This document shows positions 28,501 to 35,502 of a stretch of DNA of 64,000 nt, piece after piece. Made by a program: the position numbers and the translations under genes. The stretch spans positions 1 through 64,000 of the forward strand of contig JAFRSO010000051.1 in assembly GCA_017427545.1 (NCBI GenBank). Direction: 5' to 3'. The notes below the pieces were generated by a model. It saw only the letters and a program-made list of their open reading frames with translations, ran no database searches and was not told the origin of the DNA. This DNA comes from Selenomonadaceae bacterium (lineage in GTDB: Bacteria; Bacillota; Negativicutes; Selenomonadales; Selenomonadaceae). Numbering within the stretch: the stretch's first letter is position 1; each line of letters starts with the position of its first letter.

Positions 28501-28650
28501 GTAGCTGTTACTCCCGCCGAAATCACCGCCATTAACGTCTTTTGCGAGCTGTTCCAAGTCCGCCTGACTGCTGATTCTGTAAGGGTTGTCTTTAGTACCG
28601 TTGCCGCCGCTGAATGCGAAGCGTTGAAGGTCAAATACAAAAGGTATCAA
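22534..28650 (-). CDS. Giant GLUG-repeat surface protein with LQRFA motif and RTX-like tail
   Basis: About 2038 residues. An ATG at 28659 touches the AGGAG ribosome site, so the TTG at 28650, nine bases after it, is the better start and gives MIPFVFDLQRFAFSGG. Seven modules of roughly 270 residues follow. Each opens with 'GSADNPYLIKTxxxLRQLAxYVNxGN', then 'FKLxxDIxLTxxWTPIG...FxGxFDGDxHTISxLTI', then GLUG-type strands (GLFGYxxGATIKNVxLTxVNI, VGxLVGYA), and ends with 'GTKYIKGG...YSYNVTGDVTVTLKDNKFY'. The C-terminal about 100 residues carry RTX nonapeptides (LTGGLGNDSLWGGAGKDTF). A beta-helical adhesin secreted by the nearby type I system is likely. Modules are close enough in DNA to allow recombination. 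Confidence 0.88.
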   Translation of the reverse strand: MIPFVFDLQRFAFSGGNGTKDNPYRISSQADLEQLAKDVNGGDFGGSNSYHGKYFKLTNDIALTGNFTTIGARREISFHGNFDGDNHTISNLTINQTQGFSYASGFFGYVYGSKISNLHFTNVNINSNAVNVGAIVGDTDGPAGDDANISNCSVQGTVTGTGGTVGGLVGNNYGFINNSAFFGTINYSGGNVGIMAGNTAFAGFINNNYYVGDFGNINTNGATRIYNITVPNGVTSDSLVTFGNKTYIKSGEATFNYPGGTYKYNVTGDVTVTFKDNKFYANNTDLGAVFPATLEGDGSADNPYLINSADRLRQLAAYVNIGNDCAGKHFKLANDIALTGEWTPIGTSSNNSFMGNFDGDGKIISGLTITDGDRCQGLFGYVYDATIKNVNLTNVNITAKDAVGALVGYASDKTQVGTQIINCSAQGNVKTTSPNSNVGGLVGYINSNVTIDGCSFRGKVQGRGRYEDSRNATNGGGIVGFNNRSTIKNSVFLGDTIISTNEDVIACNEGGTFTDNYYYGNLRYDNANGAIGIYKVTLPEGVTSSSIVTVGGMKFIKGGEVSFQYGGNSYSYTVTNDFAVTIKDNALSFDTTAFNANFPGNLSGSGSANNPYLIKTETDLRQLANYVNYGNDCAGKYFKLADNITLTNDWLAIGENLRPFKGIFDGDGKTISGLTVSGGDNLGLFGRVENATIQNLNLAGVNVTGKNNVGSLVGSANNNSQIINCTVQGNITGSENVGGFVGVLSGSTIKNCTFLGGSIKGKNIGVIVGSNGGSVNDNYYFGDLKGINSNGATQIFNVTMPADVTSTALIDINGTKYIKGGNAIFSYNGKNYSYNVNDDITVTLKDNKVYVNNTVPTMNFPGNLEGDGSANNPFLLKTLDHLRQLANYVNAGNNCQGINFKLTEDIRFAGDWTPIGEKFTPFKGNFDGDNHTISSFNFHRADHFGLFGYLEGASIKNLKLTDVNIRGWFKVGAMAIAADHGTQILNCTASGTVTSPFMGAFIGGVVGYIRGGSTVDGCTFSGTIAGSDEFLGSFAGGISGYNNNSTIKNCANLGGTIKGANYGIIAGNDSSGTFTDNYYLGTLAAGIISNNAAQIYNVTMPNGVTSNALVEIGGRKYIKGGDATFTYNGTDYTYTVTGDIAVTIQDDKLSFGKFESDENFLSTLEGDGSASNPYLIKTSDHMRQLASHVNGGNNYSGINFKLANDINLAGEWTPIGTSSGKFSGNFDGDGHTISGLTISGDDNQGLFGYLDGATLKNVHLTGASITGKNNVGGIVGNANNSQISGCSVQGNITGSGNVGIIVGSNGTLTNNYYFGDFGNINTNGATRIYNITLPNGVTSDSFVQINGKTYIKGGAVTFSYSNDTYNYTVNSDITVNIKDNKFYINDTDLGAVFPATLEGNGSADNPYLIKTAEQLRQLAAYVNIGNNCAGMNFRLTDNITIAGNWTPIGNRSNKFSGIFDGANHTISRITINDATNYYQGLFGYTAGATIQNVNLTGASITGKNEVGMLVGYASDKTQISNCSAQGNVKANDDNRTAGGIVGTNNVSTIRNCTFLGGTIDGGRSGVIAGYKRGSLVDNYYLGDLNGVESNKATQLFNVTMPENVTSSALVEVNGTKYIKAGNATFTYNGKNYSYNVTGNVTVTLRGNEFYVNGTATETTFPATLDGDGSANNPFLIKTEENLRQLANYVNAGNSCQGLTFKIANDIALTSDWTPIGDSSNKFSGTFDGDNHTISNLTIIGGDSEKYQGLFGEVEAATLRNVKLTGVNISGYYRVGALVADAYNNAQILNCTASGDIKSNVMIAFIGGLIGYIHKDVTVDGCSFSGTIGGFECPKFPDIAAQSGGIVGLNDGSIIKNCAYLGGSIKGGNCGAITSAARMGGTLTDNYYLGTLAEGVNNNNATQIFNVTMPESVTSDSIVTFNGTKYIKGGNNTVEGQKLYADDSGSTLTGGLGNDSLWGGAGKDTFIYNGGNDIIYNFGTGDTLITNGFNDIIANYNTEGNYINIPCGAGSVTLKDFSTNEFAINRDTWTLSSNTLTKN

Positions 28651-28667
28651 AATAATCATCTCCTTTG

Positions 28668-28725
28668 TAGGTTAATAGGTCAATAGGTTAACAGGTTAAT
28701 AGTACTAATAACCTAATACCCTAAA
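28668..28725. repeat. GGTTAATA octamer array, inverted
   Basis: About four 8-base units GGTTAATA/GGTTAACA, then the complement TAATAACCTAATACC. The pyruvate kinase stop TAG overlaps it. Confidence 0.8.
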
Positions 28726-30133
28726 TATTATGCAAGCGGATAGAACTGGTACCGCCCTCACCGAATTTCATACCGGCAGTTAAAATGACGAGGTCGCCCT
28801 TTTGAACAAAACCATGTTCAAGAGCGGCGGCCGCCGAATAGTCAATCATCTGCAAAATATCAAGCCAAGGAGTACCGGGAATGGGATAAACACCCCAACG
28901 CAAATTCAAATGTCGAGCAACTTGACTGTTTTGAGTGAAGGCGATAATGGGAGCTTTGGGCTTGTATTTGGATACGACGCGAGCAGTATAACCCGAACGA
29001 GTAGGAGTAATGATAGCCTTGGCGTTGAGTTCGTAACCGAGTTGAACAGTAGCATGAGCAATGGCGTCCGTGTGAGAATATTTTCTGTGCATGCCCTTCA
29101 TGAGGAAAATTTCCTTGTATTCGAGGGATTGTTCAATGCGCAGAGCAATTTGATTCATCATGGTAGCGGCTTCAATGGGATATTTACCGCCGGCAGTTTC
29201 ACCGCTAAGCATAATAACGTCCGCGCCGTCAAGAATGGCATTACCGACATCAGAAACTTCAGCGCGAGTCGGCCGAGGGTTAACGGTCATGCTCTCCAAC
29301 ATTTGAGTGGCGACGACGACTGGTTTACCGACAGCATTGCATTTCTTGATAATATCTTTCTGGATAATGGGCACGTCTTGAGCGGGAATTTCAACGCCCA
29401 AATCACCGCGAGCAACCATAATTCCGTCACTTACGGCAATAATCTCGTCAATGTTTTTGACACCTTCCAGGTTTTCGATTTTGGAAATAATTTCCATGTG
29501 ACCACCGTTTTTGACGATAAGTTCGCGAATTTCCTCAACATCTTTGGCACGCTGAATGAAACTGGCGGCTACGAAATCCATATCATTTTCAATGCCGAAG
29601 AGAATATCCTTTTCATCTTGTTCAGAGACGGCGGGAAGTCCGAGTGATACCCCGGGAGCGGCGACGCGTTTACGACTGCTCATCTTGCCGGAATTTAAAA
29701 TCGTGGTGTAAATATTTTTGTCCTTAATGTCATCAATTTGCAACTCAACAAGGCCGTCATTGAGGAGGAGTTTATCGCCAACTTTAACTTCGGAGTAAAG
29801 GAGTTTGTGAGTGACGGACGCTTGAGTTTCATCGCCGAGAATATCATCATTGACTAGGGTAAATTTGTTGCCTTCGAGGAGTTGAACGGCACCGTCTTTG
29901 AAATCACCGAGGCGCATTTCGGGACCTTTGGTATCGAGAATCAACGAAATGATTTTGCCCGAAGCTTTAGCGGCGGCTTTAACGGCGTCGATACGTTTTT
30001 TATGACCGGCGTGATCACCGTGAGAAAAGTTGAATCGAGCAGCGTTCATACCGTTAGCGATGAGGCCTTCGATGACGCCCGGCGCGTCAGTAGCAGGGCC
30101 TTGCGTGCAGATGATTTTTGTTTTCTTAAGCAT
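28721..30133 (-). CDS. pyk: Pyruvate kinase
   Basis: 470 residues. It catalyses the last step of glycolysis, phosphoenolpyruvate + ADP to pyruvate + ATP. The N-terminal barrel has RFNFSHGDH, the metal/PEP site ISKIENLEGVKNIDEII...GIMVARGDLGVEIP, and the family stretch ATQMLESM..PRPTRAEVSDVGNAILDGADVIMLSGETAGG. The C-terminal domain (about 355-470) is complete. The extra C-terminal PEP-utilising domain of some Bacillus enzymes is absent. ATG follows AAAGGAG. It is downstream of ktrAB; pyruvate kinase needs potassium, which makes the linkage noteworthy. Confidence 0.97.
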   Translation of the reverse strand: MLKKTKIICTQGPATDAPGVIEGLIANGMNAARFNFSHGDHAGHKKRIDAVKAAAKASGKIISLILDTKGPEMRLGDFKDGAVQLLEGNKFTLVNDDILGDETQASVTHKLLYSEVKVGDKLLLNDGLVELQIDDIKDKNIYTTILNSGKMSSRKRVAAPGVSLGLPAVSEQDEKDILFGIENDMDFVAASFIQRAKDVEEIRELIVKNGGHMEIISKIENLEGVKNIDEIIAVSDGIMVARGDLGVEIPAQDVPIIQKDIIKKCNAVGKPVVVATQMLESMTVNPRPTRAEVSDVGNAILDGADVIMLSGETAGGKYPIEAATMMNQIALRIEQSLEYKEIFLMKGMHRKYSHTDAIAHATVQLGYELNAKAIITPTRSGYTARVVSKYKPKAPIIAFTQNSQVARHLNLRWGVYPIPGTPWLDILQMIDYSAAAALEHGFVQKGDLVILTAGMKFGEGGTSSIRLHNI

Positions 30134-30151
30134 AATAAAATCTCCTTTCTT

Positions 30152-30212
30152 ATAGGGAACAGGGATTAGGGAACAGGGATTAGATTTTACTGCTCCCTAC
30201 TCCCTACTTCCC
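30152..30212. repeat. GGGAACA/GGGATTA repeats, inverted
   Basis: GGGAACA and GGGATTA units face CTCCCTACTCCCTAC units. The right part encodes the last residues (VGSREQ) and stop of the KtrA gene. Confidence 0.85.
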
Positions 30213-30852
30213 TTTCAAATTTAAGCAGAGCCTCCGACGTTCCCACGACAAAAATTTTTTCGCCGACTATGAAAACGTGATTCGGGGGCGGCGGTACAAG
30301 TATTTTATCTTCGCTTCTTATCGCGATAACATTAACGTTGTATTCCTCGCGCAAATTCGTTTCGATTAGATTTTTCCCGATAAACTTTTTCGGCACATTC
30401 AAAGTCAGAATCCCGATATTAGTATCAATCTCCGTCAAGTCGGAAGAATTTTTCGAGACCAACTGCCGCGCCAACTGCCTTGCCGTGTCACGTTCAGAAA
30501 AAATTATCTTAGTCGCGCCCAAACGTTTTGCCATTTCCGCATGACGTTCATCTATCGCCTTGACGATTATTTCATTGACGTTGAATTCTTTGCAGAGCAT
30601 TGTCGCCATAAGACTGGCTTCCAAACTCTTCGAGGCAATCACGACGACATCAAAATCAGATATGCCGACCTCTTTAAGCGCGTGCATTTCCCTGATATCG
30701 AAGCTCACGACTTTGGTCAAACTGTCCGCCATTTCAGCCGCAACATTTTCATCTTTATCCACGCCCAAAACATTATAGCCCATTTCCTCAAGCGTCACGG
30801 CCACGTTGCGTCCGAATCTGCCCAAACCCAATACTGCAAAATTTTTCTTCAT
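30187..30852 (-). CDS. ktrA: Potassium uptake regulator, KtrA/TrkA family
   Basis: 221 residues: an N-terminal RCK/TrkA-N Rossmann domain (VLGLGRFGRNVA at about 7-18, acidic VLGVDKDE) and a C-terminal TrkA-C domain (about 140-215). It forms the cytoplasmic gating ring under the KtrB channel and binds nucleotides. It lies downstream of ktrB in the same unit. The last residues are written by the intergenic repeat (GTAGGGAGTAGGGAGCAG then TAA), so the natural C-terminus has been replaced or extended. Confidence 0.93.
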   Translation of the reverse strand: MKKNFAVLGLGRFGRNVAVTLEEMGYNVLGVDKDENVAAEMADSLTKVVSFDIREMHALKEVGISDFDVVVIASKSLEASLMATMLCKEFNVNEIIVKAIDERHAEMAKRLGATKIIFSERDTARQLARQLVSKNSSDLTEIDTNIGILTLNVPKKFIGKNLIETNLREEYNVNVIAIRSEDKILVPPPPNHVFIVGEKIFVVGTSEALLKFEREVGSREQ

Positions 30853-30868
30853 ATCAATCCCTTTCTTT

Positions 30869-30938
30869 TAGGGAACAGGGATTAGGGAACAGGGATTAGA
30901 TTTTACTGTTCCCTGTTCCCTGTTCCCTGCTCCCTAGC
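30869..30938. repeat. GGGAACA/TGTTCCC inverted repeats
   Basis: GGGAACA and GGGATTA units followed by three TGTTCCC units form complementary arms between ktrB and ktrA. The ktrB stop TAG is in the right arm. Confidence 0.88.
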
Positions 30939-32274
30939 CTATCATTATGTCTTCAGCGGGATATTTTATCCGCGTAGTTTTTTGAGTTATCAGCGACAAC
31001 ATGAAAGTCATTATGCCGACCCTGCCGACCAGCATTGTCAATGCCAAAATCAGCTTGCCCCAAACGTCCCACTCCGAAGTTATTCCAATTCCCATGCCGA
31101 CTGTCCCGAAGCCTGAAACCGTCTCGAAGAGAACTTCCTCCAAATCGTGAACTTCGCCGTCAATCACCGATAAAGTTATCCCCGCAATCACAACCCAAAT
31201 TGTCCCCATTGTGAAAATTGCAAAGGCTTGGTCACGCAACTCACGACTTATCCGCCGCCCGAAGATGACAATTTCACTTTTGCCACGGAAGACCGCCCAC
31301 ATTGACTGCAGGATTATAAAAAACGTCGTACTTTTAATGCCGCCGCCCGTCGACAGCGGACTTGCCCCGATGAACATCAAAATTATCATTATCAGCAAAG
31401 TTATCTGTTCGGATTGCGCCAAGTCAAATGAATTGAAACCGGCCGTCCTGCATGACACGGAAGTAAAACACGCGTTGGCGAGTTGTGCGGGTATGCTCAA
31501 ATTTCCGATTGTGTCGGGATTGTAATACTCCACGGCGAATATTGTCAGCGTCCCGAACAAAATCAGCGCGATATTCATCACTATAACTATTTTTGTGTGG
31601 AGGGAATATTTCCGCCAAAATTTTTTATGCAGAACGTCCGACATGACTGTAAAACCAATGCCGCCCAAAATTATCAGCAGACCAATACACGTCATCAAAA
31701 AATAATCGTCATTGCGTTTACAAAGACTGTCGTAGTTGCCGAATAAATCAAAGCCCGCGTTACAAAATGCCGAAACCGAATGAAAAATCCCGTAGCCGAT
31801 AGCATTAAATCCAAATTCGGGGTAGAAATGAATTGTCAGCACGACCGCAAAAAACATTTCAATCGTCAGCGTGTATTTAATCATGCGGCTGATTAACTCG
31901 AACAAACCGGCTTGCCCGCCCTGATTAAGTGATTCTTGCAAGATGATATTTTCTTTGAGCTGAAACCGATAGCCCATAATATGAACCGCCAATGTTGCCA
32001 GCGTCATTATTCCCAATCCGCCGACTTGAATCAGCATGAGCATTACAATCGTCCCGAAAAATGTTAAGTCGTTGTGCAAGTCGACGACCGTTAAGCCCGT
32101 GACGCATGACGCCGACGTTGATACGAAAAACGCGTCTATCCACTTCAAGCCCTGATGATTCGTCGTGCTTATCGGCAACATCAATAAAAATGTTCCGAGC
32201 AAAATCATAAATACGAAACTCATTATGATAGCTTGAGTTGGTTTAATTCGAAATATTTTCTGTAATTTGTCCAT
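30934..32274 (-). CDS. ktrB: Potassium uptake channel subunit, KtrB/TrkH family
   Basis: About 446 residues from an ATG at 32274, which lies one base after the stop of the upstream flavoprotein; a longer reading from 32322 would overlap that gene and is rejected. It is a membrane protein with the four pore loops of the SKT superfamily: SASCVTGLT, SVSAFCNAGFDLFG, SVSCRTAGFN and ETVSGFGTVGMGIG, each with the selectivity glycine. It pairs with KtrA just downstream. The one-base gap suggests translational coupling to the flavoprotein gene. Confidence 0.94.
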   Translation of the reverse strand: MDKLQKIFRIKPTQAIIMSFVFMILLGTFLLMLPISTTNHQGLKWIDAFFVSTSASCVTGLTVVDLHNDLTFFGTIVMLMLIQVGGLGIMTLATLAVHIMGYRFQLKENIILQESLNQGGQAGLFELISRMIKYTLTIEMFFAVVLTIHFYPEFGFNAIGYGIFHSVSAFCNAGFDLFGNYDSLCKRNDDYFLMTCIGLLIILGGIGFTVMSDVLHKKFWRKYSLHTKIVIVMNIALILFGTLTIFAVEYYNPDTIGNLSIPAQLANACFTSVSCRTAGFNSFDLAQSEQITLLIMIILMFIGASPLSTGGGIKSTTFFIILQSMWAVFRGKSEIVIFGRRISRELRDQAFAIFTMGTIWVVIAGITLSVIDGEVHDLEEVLFETVSGFGTVGMGIGITSEWDVWGKLILALTMLVGRVGIMTFMLSLITQKTTRIKYPAEDIMIG

Positions 32275-32275
32275 T

Positions 32276-33763
32276 TTATCCCGCGCTGACGTAACTGCGA
32301 TTGGGAATGCTCGCCCAATCAATCACATTGACTGCAATATTATTTTTGAGACCATAAGCCGCCGCGATACCTGCCGCCTCGCCCATACTCATACATGTTG
32401 GTTGAATTCTGACTGCGGCTTGAGCGGGGAAATCTGAACTGATACACCTGCCGACGACGAGTAAATTGGAAAATTCATTTGTGACTAGGGCGCGATACGG
32501 AATTTCATAGAACTCACCCTTGGCAAGCGTCCTGTGAACGTCCAAAACTTCGTCGTGAATGTCAATCGGATAGGCACTTCTACAAACTGCGTCGGGGAAT
32601 TTTTGCGCATTGAAGTAATCGTCTTTAGTCATATAATATTTCCCGTGAATACGCCACGATTCACGCACTCCGAGCATTGACGCTTCACGACTGATATAAG
32701 CTTTCTTGAATCCGGGGATATTTTTCTTGAAGAAATTCGCCAGACGCCGCGTCATAATCCTGCACTCGCGGATAGCCTTACTCCTGTCAAGAGCATTTGT
32801 CGAGCTGTAAAGATACGGCGACACTTCGGGGCAATTCATCGACATGGTACCGGGCTTGCCGAGAATTGTAAACGCCTGAATATACGCAATATCATCTTTG
32901 GTAACTTCGCCGCGTTGAATGCCCTCGTAATAAAATTTTTCTGTGTGAGTAGTTTTGGCAAATTCAAATTCGGGCGGTTTACTTTCGCACCAACCGTCCT
33001 TGAGCTTTTTGACGAAGAATTTATAAACCTTCATCTCCTCGACGCCGCCCATTTCAAAGCGGAAACTCATTTTCTGATTACGACCGGTAGTTTCTGAACC
33101 GCGGACGCTTGGAACTCCCGCGAGCCTCGATAAAGTTGCGTCACCCGTCGCGTCAATAAAAATATTCGCCTCCATTTTACTCAAGCCCTCGACCGTATGA
33201 ATGACGGCTGAAGTAATCTTGCCGCCTGAAGTATTCGCACCAATCAGCGTCGCGTTGTAGAGGACGTTAACTTTGTAATCGGCACAAAGTTCGTCGTAAA
33301 TGAACGCTAACAGTTCGGGCATATATTCGCGAGCGTCGCCGCCATTTTTATATTGAGGGTCATTAACAAAATTGACGTCAAAACCATGCATGGAAAATCT
33401 TTTATTCAAGTCGGTAATGTAAGGCGTATCGCTGTCGTGAATTCTTGTGGGCATGGCGGGATAAACCAGCCCTTGAGTTTGAAGTCCGCCGAGAACGGTA
33501 CCTTGTTCGACGAGCACGACGCTTGCACCATTTCTGGCAGCAGTGACGGCCGCAGCAGTTCCCGCAGGCCCTCCACCACATACGCAGACATCAACGCGCA
33601 GTAAAGTCGGAATGTTCGCGCCATTGAAATTGAATTTTTGCGCCGGAGCAGGTTGAGCCGCCTCGACATTTTTGTTGCCGCTTAAAACTGTACCGACAGC
33701 CGTTAAGCCCGCGAACTTCAACAAATCTCGTCGTGAAATCGGAATCAAAAAACTTCTCTCCAT
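32276..33763 (-). CDS. Tat-exported FAD-dependent oxidoreductase (copy 1)
   Basis: 495 residues. A twin-arginine signal ISRRDLLKFAGLTAVGTVLSG at 9-29 shows export in folded form. An FAD-binding Rossmann site follows (VDVCVCGGGPAGTAAAVTAARNG, about 57-79), with GGLQTQGLVYP, FIDATGDATLSRLAG and a C-terminal FAD loop (LLVVGRCISSDFPAQAAVRIQPTCMSMGEAAGIAAAYGL). It belongs to the FAD_oxidored family (PF12831-like). It is clearly homologous to the next gene upstream, so a tandem duplication is likely. Substrate and electron partner are unknown; no cytochrome or iron-sulfur partner is nearby. It probably acts in the periplasm. Confidence 0.88.
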   Translation of the reverse strand: MERSFLIPISRRDLLKFAGLTAVGTVLSGNKNVEAAQPAPAQKFNFNGANIPTLLRVDVCVCGGGPAGTAAAVTAARNGASVVLVEQGTVLGGLQTQGLVYPAMPTRIHDSDTPYITDLNKRFSMHGFDVNFVNDPQYKNGGDAREYMPELLAFIYDELCADYKVNVLYNATLIGANTSGGKITSAVIHTVEGLSKMEANIFIDATGDATLSRLAGVPSVRGSETTGRNQKMSFRFEMGGVEEMKVYKFFVKKLKDGWCESKPPEFEFAKTTHTEKFYYEGIQRGEVTKDDIAYIQAFTILGKPGTMSMNCPEVSPYLYSSTNALDRSKAIRECRIMTRRLANFFKKNIPGFKKAYISREASMLGVRESWRIHGKYYMTKDDYFNAQKFPDAVCRSAYPIDIHDEVLDVHRTLAKGEFYEIPYRALVTNEFSNLLVVGRCISSDFPAQAAVRIQPTCMSMGEAAGIAAAYGLKNNIAVNVIDWASIPNRSYVSAG

Positions 33764-33797
33764 AAAAAATCACCCCTTGCTTACATAACTTCGCGCA

Positions 33798-33886
33798 ATT
33801 AGCAACTAGCACCTAGCTACTAGCACCTAGCTCCTAGTTCCTAGTTCCTAGTTCCTAGTTCCTAGTTCCTAGTTCCTAGCAGCTAA
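33798..33886. repeat. CTAGTTC/CTAGCAC heptamer array
   Basis: The longest uniform array: units CTAGCAC and CTAGCTC, then about seven CTAGTTC, ending CTAGCAGC. The TAG stop of flavoprotein copy 2 is part of it (33876-33878). Confidence 0.9.
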
Positions 33887-35354
33887 CATAACTTCGCTGA
33901 TGAGCGGGAATTTTCGCCCAATCAATCATATTTGCGGCGATATTATTTTTCAGCCCGAACGCCGCCGCAATTCCTGCACCCTCACCGATACTTATGCAAG
34001 TCGGTTGAATCCTCATTGACGCCTGCAGAATGAAACTCGCGCTGATACACCTGCCGACGACGATTAAGTTTGAAATTTTATCCGTGATTAGGGCGCGATA
34101 GGGAATTTCATAGAAACTGCCCTTGGGGAGTTTTTCGGAAACTTTTTCGCCGTGAGCGTCGATAAACCATGCCGTGCGACAAACCGCGTCGGGAAATTTG
34201 CTCTCGTTGTGATAATCGTCTTCCACGAGATAATATTTACCTTTGATACGCCACGATTCGCGGGCACCTAGCATGACGGCTTCGCGGCTGATGAAAGCGT
34301 TCTCGAATCCCGGCAAATGTTTAATCAGATAGCGGGCAATGTTGCGCATCATCTTGCGTCCGAAAGTAACGGCCTTGCTGTAGCTGACAGGGTCGGTCGC
34401 GCTGAACTTAACGGGGATTTCGGGGCAGTTCATACTCATGACACCGTTTTTGCCGATAATCGTATACGCTTGCATATATTCCGCTTCAGCTTGAGTAATT
34501 TCGCCCGTCTCAACTCCGCGAGCCATAAAAGCTTCCAACTTGTAACGTTGCTTACGGTGCATAGCCTCGGCAATTTCAAAGTAGGGGAGCTTCGACTTGC
34601 ACCAATCTTCCTGCAAATCAATCGCGACGTATTGATAAAGCTTTTTAGTATCAATGCCGCCCATTTCAAATCGGAAACTCAACGGCTGATTGTTACCGGT
34701 CTTTTCATAGCCGCGTTCATATTCGACGCCCGAAACTCTGGAAAGGTAAGCGTCGCCGGTCGCGTCGATAAAAATTTTTGCTTTGACGGCCGCAAGTCCC
34801 GCGATAGTTTGAATGATTATCGCAGAAATTTTCCCGCCCGAAGTCAACGAATCAACCAGCACCGTTTGATATAAAACATTAACGCCTGCCTCTTCGCACA
34901 TCTCATCATGAATTTCAGCAAGGATTTCGGGATTGTGCCAAGTTTGTTGAGTGACGCCATCGAAAGGTTCAATGCCCTTTGCACGCAGACGATTTTTCAG
35001 TTCGGCAAGATAAGGCGTGTCACTGTCGGGAGCGTGCGTATCCATGAACGGATAGACGCAACCTAAAACTCCCAGTCCGCCCAGAGCAATGCCGCGTTCA
35101 ATCAGAAGAGTTTTTGCGCCGTTACGAGCCGCGTTGACAGCCGCGGCAGTTCCCGAAGGTCCCCCGCCGCAAATGCACACGTCAACCGAATAAAGCACAA
35201 AAATTTTTTTATCGCCGTATTTAACGTAGTCGCCCGAAGTTTTTTCAGCCGCCTCAACAGTTTTACTGCCGCTTAAGACGACACCTGCCGCAGTCACGCC
35301 CGCCAACTTCAGCAGGTCGCGCCTTGAGATTGGAATGGAGAAACTTCTTTCCAC
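33876..35354 (-). CDS. Tat-exported FAD-dependent oxidoreductase (copy 2)
   Basis: 492 residues from a GTG at 35354 placed 7 bases after GAGGTG. A reading from 35423 would add 23 residues and place the Tat signal too far in. Twin-arginine signal ISRRDLLKLAGVTAAGVVLSG; FAD site VDVCICGGGPSGTAAAVNAARNG; FIDATGDAYLSRVSG; C-terminal VVGRCISASFILQASMRIQPTC. It follows copy 1 in almost every block, including HDSDTPY-like PDSDTPY and SMNCPE. The last two residues (SC) and stop come from the repeat array. It is the first gene of the unit copy 2 - copy 1 - ktrB - ktrA - pyk. Confidence 0.88.
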   Translation of the reverse strand: MERSFSIPISRRDLLKLAGVTAAGVVLSGSKTVEAAEKTSGDYVKYGDKKIFVLYSVDVCICGGGPSGTAAAVNAARNGAKTLLIERGIALGGLGVLGCVYPFMDTHAPDSDTPYLAELKNRLRAKGIEPFDGVTQQTWHNPEILAEIHDEMCEEAGVNVLYQTVLVDSLTSGGKISAIIIQTIAGLAAVKAKIFIDATGDAYLSRVSGVEYERGYEKTGNNQPLSFRFEMGGIDTKKLYQYVAIDLQEDWCKSKLPYFEIAEAMHRKQRYKLEAFMARGVETGEITQAEAEYMQAYTIIGKNGVMSMNCPEIPVKFSATDPVSYSKAVTFGRKMMRNIARYLIKHLPGFENAFISREAVMLGARESWRIKGKYYLVEDDYHNESKFPDAVCRTAWFIDAHGEKVSEKLPKGSFYEIPYRALITDKISNLIVVGRCISASFILQASMRIQPTCISIGEGAGIAAAFGLKNNIAANMIDWAKIPAHQRSYVSC

Positions 35355-35428
35355 GTAAATCACCTCACCGCCATTATAAGAAAATGTGCGGTTAAAATCA
35401 ATAATACTGTGTACTTGCCCCAAATCCC

Positions 35429-35477
35429 TTGTAGCTTGCCGCCGCTTATGATAAATTATGCGCGGCTCATCATGAGC
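35429..35477 (+). promoter_or_regulatory. Possible promoter and perfect inverted repeat before glutamine synthetase
   Basis: TTGTAG, a 17-base spacer and TAAATT make a weak promoter. A perfect inverted repeat GCTCAT-C-ATGAGC (35465-35477) sits between it and the ribosome site, where an operator would be expected. Confidence 0.35.
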
Positions 35478-35502
35478 ACTTCACGCGAAGGAGCGGTTTT
35501 CA

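Noticed and set aside
33798..33886. CRISPR-like array
   Set aside because: Units are 7 bases in direct contact with no unique spacers and no cas genes nearby.
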